Position numbers and translations under genes: made by a program | Notes under the pieces: model-generated | What the model saw: only the letters and a program-made list of their open reading frames with translations | Database searches by the model: none | What the model was told of the DNA's origin: nothing | Part shown: positions 58,405 through 64,000 of the stretch, piece by piece | Layout of the letters: each line of letters starts with the position of its first letter | Numbering within the stretch: the stretch's first letter is position 1 | Origin: Eudorina sp. 2006-703-Eu-15 | Taxonomy: Eukaryota; Chlorophyta; Chlorophyceae; Chlamydomonadales; Volvocaceae | Direction: 5' to 3' | Assembly (NCBI GenBank): GCA_003117195.1 | Contig: BDSI01000003.1 | Location: 868,001 to 932,000, forward strand | DNA length: 64,000 nt

Positions 58405-61400
58405 ATGCGCATCGCAACGCTCTCGTACGCTCTTTTGCTTCTACTGGTTCTGGGATCCTTTTGCAAGGCCAATGCGGACCGGAACCTCCTCCAATCCTAT
58501 CTGGAGACCTTTCCGCCATACGGTAGGGTTTCTATCCCGTGATTTCCTCCAGTCCCGATATCACGCCAGGCCCAAATTCTGTCCTTACACCACCGAGCAA
58601 AATCGGACTCGACCATGTCAGCGCCCTGCGTTACATCCTGCCCAGTGTCACTCGTCCGTTCAGTCAGGTTCAGTCCAGTCTATGATCTGTACCGGCAGCA
58701 CCAGAGATCCATCGTAATAACCGATTTTTGTCAATTGTTTCCACCCCGCGACCTTATGACATTTCCTGTGGGCTTCGACCGCCCGTACCACTTCAGGCTG
58801 CACCCGCGACCCCCTCCAGTCTCGCTACCGGCTGGACCCCGCCTACACCGTCTCCGGCAGCCGCGTGTGCCTGACTGCCCGAGTGGTGGACTGCGCCAAG
58901 CCGGGCTCGCCGTGCTGCGCCCTCGCCGTGGACATGTACAAGATTGAGCTGGACGTGAACCCGCAGTGCAAGGCCGCCGTGTCCGGGGTCACGGTCAACG
59001 GCAGGTCGGCGTTGACGCCCACGTTTGACTTGTACGGCACCAACAACACCAAGGCGGTCATCAAACTTACGGTGCGTGCAAGGAAGTGACTTCAAATTCA
59101 AGGCCTCTGTCATACCCTAGGTCTCACCGTCGTCCTAGTCATACCATAGGTTACACCTTCCCTTTGGAGGGTTGTTTGGCCACGCCAGCCGTCGAGCCGT
59201 GTAGGCCCCCCTGGAAATGGCTGATGCTTCTCTCCTCCTGACTGGCCGCCCGCCGGCTCTCCGTCCGCTGCAGGGTCTGAACCTGACTTTGTCGACGGCG
59301 AACAACTCCGTGGTGTGTATGACGCTGGGCGGGGCGTGCCCCTCGATGGAGGCGCTGTGTCCGGAGGGCGACGGATCGTGCAAGTACGCTGTCGTACAGA
59401 GCGGCCAGTGCGACTGCTGCCCACTGGGCAAGCTGGGCGTCTTCCCTCCTCCACCGCTGCCGCCCTCGCCACAGCCGCCCTCTCCTCTGCCGCCCAGCCC
59501 GCTGCCGCCTTCGCCGCAGCCTCCCAGCCCTCAGCCCCCGAGCCCCCGACCTCCTGGCCCGCGGCCTCCCTCCCCTGAGCCACCCAGCCCACTGCCGCCA
59601 TCTCCATCGCCTCCCAGTCCTCTGCCTCCCTCACCTCTTCCACCCAGCCCCAGCCCGCCATCTCCCCAGCCTCCCAGTCCACTTCCGCCATCGCCCCGTC
59701 CTCCGAGCCCGGCGCCGCCATCACCACTGCCCCCGAGTCCTGTGCCGCCGAGCCCGCAGCCGCCGTCTCCCCTGCCGCCCAGCCCTGCGCCGCCCTCTCC
59801 ATTGCCTCCTTCGCCGCTGCCACCCAGCCCCCAGCCACCTTCACCCAAGCCTCCCAGCCCGCAGCCGCCGTCGCCTCTGCCGCCCAGCCCTGCGCCGCCC
59901 TCTCCACTGCCTCCTTCGCCGCTGCCACCCAGCCCCCAGCCACCTTCACCGAAGCCTCCCAGCCCGCAGCCGCCGTCTCCCCTGCCGCCCAGCCCTGCGC
60001 CGCCATCTCCAATGCCCCCTTCGCCGCTGCCACCCAGCCCCCAGCCACCTTCACCCAAGCCTCCCAGCCCGCAGCCGCCGTCGCCCCTGCCGCCCAGCCC
60101 TGCGCCACCCAGCCCCCAGCCTCCTTCACCCAAGCCTCCCAGCCCCCAGCCTCCTTCACCCAAGCCTCCCAGCCCGCAGCCACCGTCGCCCCTGCCGCCC
60201 AGCCCTGCGCCGCCCTCTCCACTGCCCCCTTCGCCGCTGCCACCCAGCCCCCAGCCACCTTCACCGAAGCCTCCCAGCCCGCAGCCGCCGTCGCCTCTGC
60301 CGCCCAGCCCTGCGCCGCCCTCTCCACTGCCTCCTTCACCCAAGCCTCCCAGCCCCCAGCCTCCTTCACCCAAGCCTCCCAGCCCGCAGCCGCCGTCGCC
60401 CCTGCCGCCCAGCCCTGCGCCGCCCTCTCCACTGCCTCCTTCGCCGCTGCCACCCAGCCCCCAGCCACCTTCACCGAAGCCTCCCAGCCCGCAGCCGCCG
60501 TCGCCCCTGCCGCCCAGCCCTGCGCCACCCAGCCCCCAGCCTCCTTCACCCAAGCCTCCCAGCCCCCAGCCTCCTTCACCCAAGCCTCCCAGCCCGCAGC
60601 CACCGTCGCCCCTGCCGCCCAGCCCTGCGCCGCCCTCTCCACTGCCCCCTTCGCCGCTGCCACCCAGCCCCCAGCCACCTTCACCGAAGCCTCCCAGCCC
60701 GCTGCCGCCGTCGCCCCTGCCGCCCAGCCCTGCGCCGCCCTCTCCACTGCCTCCTTCACCCAAGCCTCCCAGCCCCCAGCCTCCTTCACCGAAGCCTCCC
60801 AGCCCGCAGCCACCGTCGCCCCTGCCGCCCAGCCCTGCGCCACCCAGCCCCCAGCCTCCTTCACCCAAGCCTCCCAGCCCCCAGCCTCCTTCACCGAAGC
60901 CTCCCAGCCCGCAGCCGCCGTCGCCTCTGCCGCCTAGCCCTGCGCCACCCAGCCCCCAGCCTCCTTCACCCAAGCCTCCCAGCCCCCAGCCTCCTTCACC
61001 CAAGCCTCCCAGCCCGCAGCCGCCGTCGCCCCTGCCGCCCAGCCCTGCGCCACCCAGCCCCCAGCCTCCGTCACCCAAGCCTCCCAGCCCTCGCCCGCCC
61101 AGCCCTCGCCCGCCCAGCCCCTCACCACCGCCTCCCCCGCCTCCTCCCCCGCCGCCTCCGTCGCCTAGCCCTCCCTTTGCACCGTTCGGCCCTGCCTTCG
61201 TTCGGTCTCAGTTCCCCTTCTGCGCGTAAGTTTAGAAATCATGTTCATGCACTTAGTTGGCTTGCATATGCTGCTCTGCCGATGCCGCTGTAGCCGCTGA
61301 ACTGACGCTGACGGTGCCAGGAGCGAGTGCGGATCATTTTAGGACATGATGCATCGATAGATTTGCATTGCTACACCTGCCACCCGTTTATGTCATTCCT

Positions 61401-62173
61401 TCCCATCTGCATTGATCCCCTCCTGCCGCCCGCTGCCCCCCTTGCCTCCTGCAGTTGCAACCGCAGCATGGCCGGCCTGGTTCCCTTCGCCTTCGACCCC
61501 AGCCCCCTCACCGTCCGCGTGGGGTCCAATCGGCGCTACTGCTTGACCCTCCGCACCCTGTCCCAGTGCGCCGACCCGAGCAGCCCCTGCTGCCGCCAGG
61601 GCCTGTCCAAGGTGGAGTGGTGGTCGCGGGATGCGTGCCGGGGCGCCGTCAAGGGCGTGTACCTGGACGGCGTCAAGGTGGACCAGCAGTGGGCCAACAA
61701 CGGAACGTTCAAGGTGAGGACGAACCAGCCGGAAGGAGGGTAAAAACCGCACATGGAGAACATGCACGGGCGCTGTCTGCAATCTTGCAACTCAGCATGG
61801 TACACACATAGCACAAGCTGTTGCTTGATGCCAAGTGCTCGGCATTCAGGCGCCGCCTTCCATGTCTTGTGAGAGCAGGTGATGCCCGTCCCACGGCACC
61901 ACTGGGCCCTGAACGATCCCCGACCTTTTGCTCCCCTGCCCCCCGCCCCGCGCCCCCCTCCCCTCGCAGATCCCCGCCCTGAACCTGGCCCAGAGCTCGG
62001 TGCCCCCCTCGGGCCGGCAGGTGTGTCTGGAGCTCATTGCCACATCGGCCTGCCCCACCCTGGCTTCGTTTTGTGCGCGGAGCGACCGGGGCGGGTGCAC
62101 CTACGCCCTGTTTTCAGAGGACAGGGACTGCTGCCCCATTGGCGCGTTTGCGGCTCTGAACGACCGCAGATAA
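58405..62173 (+). CDS. Pherophorin (extracellular-matrix hydroxyproline-rich glycoprotein), 5 exons, 935 aa
   Basis: Exons: 58405-58522, 58797-59071, 59274-61225, 61455-61713, 61970-62173; phases agree. A signal peptide covers residues 1-24 ([20 protein letters not shown], ending about KANA). A first Cys-rich pherophorin domain (about 40-188; [34 protein letters not shown]) is followed by about 580 residues of Pro/Ser spacer built from PPSP units with Q, K, L, A or R between. The second pherophorin domain (about 768-935) starts FPFCACNRSM and ends with CTYALF and [11 protein letters not shown]. Pherophorins are secreted, with prolines hydroxylated and glycosylated, and build the volvocine cell wall or matrix. 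The spacer sits wholly in exon 3 and is itself a DNA minisatellite, so its length is probably variable between strains. Confidence 0.95.
59450..61170 (+). repeat. Coding minisatellite of the pherophorin PPSP spacer
   Basis: Tandem 15 bp units (CCx-CCC/T-AGC/TCG-CC) encode PPSPx and are grouped into longer repeats of about 60-180 bp that recur nearly identically, for example the block encoding [20 protein letters not shown]. On the opposite strand this composition leaves two very long stop-free frames. Confidence 0.9.
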
Positions 62174-62879
62174 ACGGGTTCCGCCTGCTGGGGACTGGCA
62201 AGCCCATTAGAACATTAACTACGGACCGCAAGCCGGGCAGCATGCAAGGCGGGATGGACCCATGGGTCGTAACGCCCCTGCTGGGATACGCAGTGGTGGA
62301 CCTTCCCTGCTAGGTTTCAGTGCTCCGCGGCAGTGCTCACTTGCTGTACAGATATCGCGACGGGTTGACTACATGATTAGGGATGGGACTCGTTCTCGGA
62401 CCATAGACAACAGACCGCTGTGTCGGGGAACTCCAAGGGGGTTAGGGAGGGACTGCGGCGTCGTCGCTGCCGTCAGGTTAGGTACAATTTTAGTGTACGG
62501 CATGTACCCTCGATGACTCACCCATCTTGTCCATATTGACACTGTCATTTTCAATGTCGTTACGTAGCTGGGGCATTACCCAGGCTGGTTGCCGGTAAGA
62601 AGACGTCGTGTGAGGTTAGTCGACGGTTGGAAGACGTCGTGTAGGGAAGCGTAGGTATATCTGTTAGAAGGTGATTAGGAAGCAAGGCTGTGCACGGTCT
62701 GGCTTAGCGCGTCGTTGCGCTGCGCACACTCCTGAGCAACAGCCGGTCGGCGACCGCTGCTAGGTTAGTTGGTGATTGAGTCGATATGGTTGATGCTGGT
62801 GGTGGTTGACAGTTGGACCTGAAAGCCTGCCATGCATTGACTCGAAATCGATCGAGCGTTGCCGTACGCCGCTATAAAT

Positions 62880-62884
62880 TGTAA
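62880..62884 (+). terminator. Putative polyadenylation signal (TGTAA) for pherophorin
   Basis: TGTAA lies 706 nt after the pherophorin stop in an AT-rich patch; weak evidence by itself. Confidence 0.25.
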
Positions 62885-63049
62885 ACCAAGTCAATCATTG
62901 ACAGCTGCGACACCGGACCAGCCCCATAAGCGCACCAACGACTCGCCCCCGCCTCCGGGCCCGGGCCCGCATTCCTAGAGCGACCAGCCCTCTACCAACG
63001 CGCACAGACGGATTGGAGAACGGTTTCGGCTTCTGCTTCACCGATGACC

Positions 63050-63091
63050 CCGTAAATGGTTCATTCAGGTATACCGTAAATGGTTCATTCA
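63050..63091 (+). repeat. 24 bp-spaced direct repeat
   Basis: CCGTAAATGGTTCATTCA occurs at 63050-63067 and 63074-63091, with CGGTTTCGG on both outer sides. Confidence 0.85.
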
Positions 63092-63657
63092 ACGGTTTCG
63101 GGTGAAACCGGAGACCGGCCCCACCCAGCGAGCCTTAGCGGGCTGCTGCCGCACATCCCATTGAACCTGGCCGCCAGTCCTCGTCTTGTCCTTGGGGTGG
63201 CGGTCCACCACGGACCACGACATGTGCACGACGCGCCCGGCCTGCTACGTCGTACAGGTAGGGTGGGACGCCAGGAGCTATGCTACGCGCTCAGTAAAGC
63301 GCACAACAGGCCACCGGTCAAAACAGGCCACCGGATTCGTTCCGTTTCGTTTCGTTCTAATCAAACAGTCAGACGTTTCTTCGCGCGATCGTGCAAACGC
63401 ACACATAACGCCCCGCCGGGGACGAATCGATCGGCGGCGGCGTGCTCCGGGTGTTCATTTCCCGTCAGGCGGCCCATCAGGCAGCGGCGTCGGAGGCGCA
63501 CGGCGTCCCACGCAGCACGCACGTGCATCCACGATTTCTAAGCAAAGCCTGGAACGGCATCCTTCTAGGCCTCCTGGTTTGCAACGAACAGGCTGGACCC
63601 GGCTGCACAGAAGTAATGTTCCGACGACAAATAGGACTGATCATACCGGGCAGGTGA

Positions 63658-64000
63658 CAAACCACCCACGGTGTGACTACCTTTATCGTAAGGATTCACA
63701 TTCAGCGGGTCGTGACAGCCCTAGCCGCCCTGCCGAGAGTGGTGGACATCGCCGAACACCCGCTCTCCCCGGGGACATGGTGCTGGAACGCACCACTGTG
63801 GGGGAACCCACTGCTCCCGGAGGAACTGCCCGAGGGGGGCCGCCCCGGCCTCGAGCATATATTCCCAGACCTGGTGGACTGCACCGGGCTGCAAACGATT
63901 GGACAATTCATCCGTGTGGGGGAGGCGCTCCGGATGGTAACAGACGGCTGGGCAGAGCCACAATACATCGACTCCGCTCGAATGGCACGGTGCGCCGCAC
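63658..64000 (+). pseudogene. 3' part of an L1-clade LINE ORF2 (runs off the right edge)
   Basis: An open plus-strand frame begins after a TGA at 63655 and stays open to the window end. It encodes VVDIAEHPLSPGTWCWNAPL followed by WGNPLLP, then a segment ending in GLQTIGQFIRVGEAL. The APLWGNP motif with a downstream GL-TIGQ segment matches the region after the reverse transcriptase domain in L1-like elements and parallels the fragment at 15790-16250. RT motifs are not visible upstream, so the copy is 5'-truncated or decayed; whether it is intact to the right cannot be seen. Confidence 0.5.

Larger units (their letters stand above)
62174..63657. other. Pherophorin 3' flank and intergenic DNA
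   Basis: No supported gene. AT-richer between 62300 and 62900. GAAGACGTCGTGT occurs twice at 62600-62645. The right part precedes a LINE fragment and may contain further decayed LINE sequence. Confidence 0.4.

Noticed and set aside
59110..61078. Minus-strand ORFs of 594 and 515 codons
   Set aside because: They are antisense shadows of the pherophorin proline codons; composition alone keeps them open.

Overview
The window reads as nuclear DNA of a volvocine (chlamydomonadalean) green alga. It is GC-rich, its genes are split into many short exons by GT-AG introns, and it carries a typical pherophorin (extracellular-matrix hydroxyproline-rich glycoprotein). The genes were rebuilt by joining exons whose reading phases agree across every junction. 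No database search was possible, so names rest on recognised family sequence.

Layout. 0-1.3 kb: possible 5' exon of an unidentified minus-strand gene running off the left edge. 3.1-10.5 kb: a 97-codon membrane-protein-like ORF followed 88 nt later by a complete 12-exon SAC1-type phosphoinositide phosphatase. 12.8-21.0 kb: two tandem copies of an approximately 2.6 kb unit, each with an intronless gene for a two-transmembrane protein resembling SLATT-type 2TM effectors. Copy 2 contains a 554 bp hAT-like element with a perfect 8 bp target duplication. LINE remnants lie between the copies and at the right edge. 21.1-33.9 kb: a large satellite built on a 28 bp monomer and organised at three levels (28 bp, about 1,473 bp, about 4,480 bp), with a separate 719 bp higher-order repeat at its right end.

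35.7-40.5 kb: a seven-exon minus-strand gene for a 676-residue protein of unknown function with an internal duplication. 41.3-45.8 kb: a nine-exon CDKD (CDK7-type, CDK-activating) kinase whose fifth intron holds a Tc1/mariner-like MITE. 46.8-51.9 kb: a six-exon gene for a 1,318-residue, largely disordered protein with a C-terminal coiled coil and a KEN motif. 53.4-56.5 kb: a ribosomal-protein neighbourhood with a three-exon bL36 gene (minus, probably mitochondrial), a candidate terminal exon (minus), and RPL10/uL16 (plus). 58.4-62.2 kb: a five-exon pherophorin.

The genes are housekeeping (lipid signalling, cell cycle and transcription kinase, translation) plus cell-wall matrix, and do not form an operon-like unit. 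The accessory part is 12.8-33.9 kb: the duplicated 2TM genes, mobile elements and satellite. The most unusual items are the three-level satellite, the SLATT-like pair with its long conserved 3' flanks, a GC-AG intron in SAC1, and a possible two-cistron arrangement at the SAC1 5' end.
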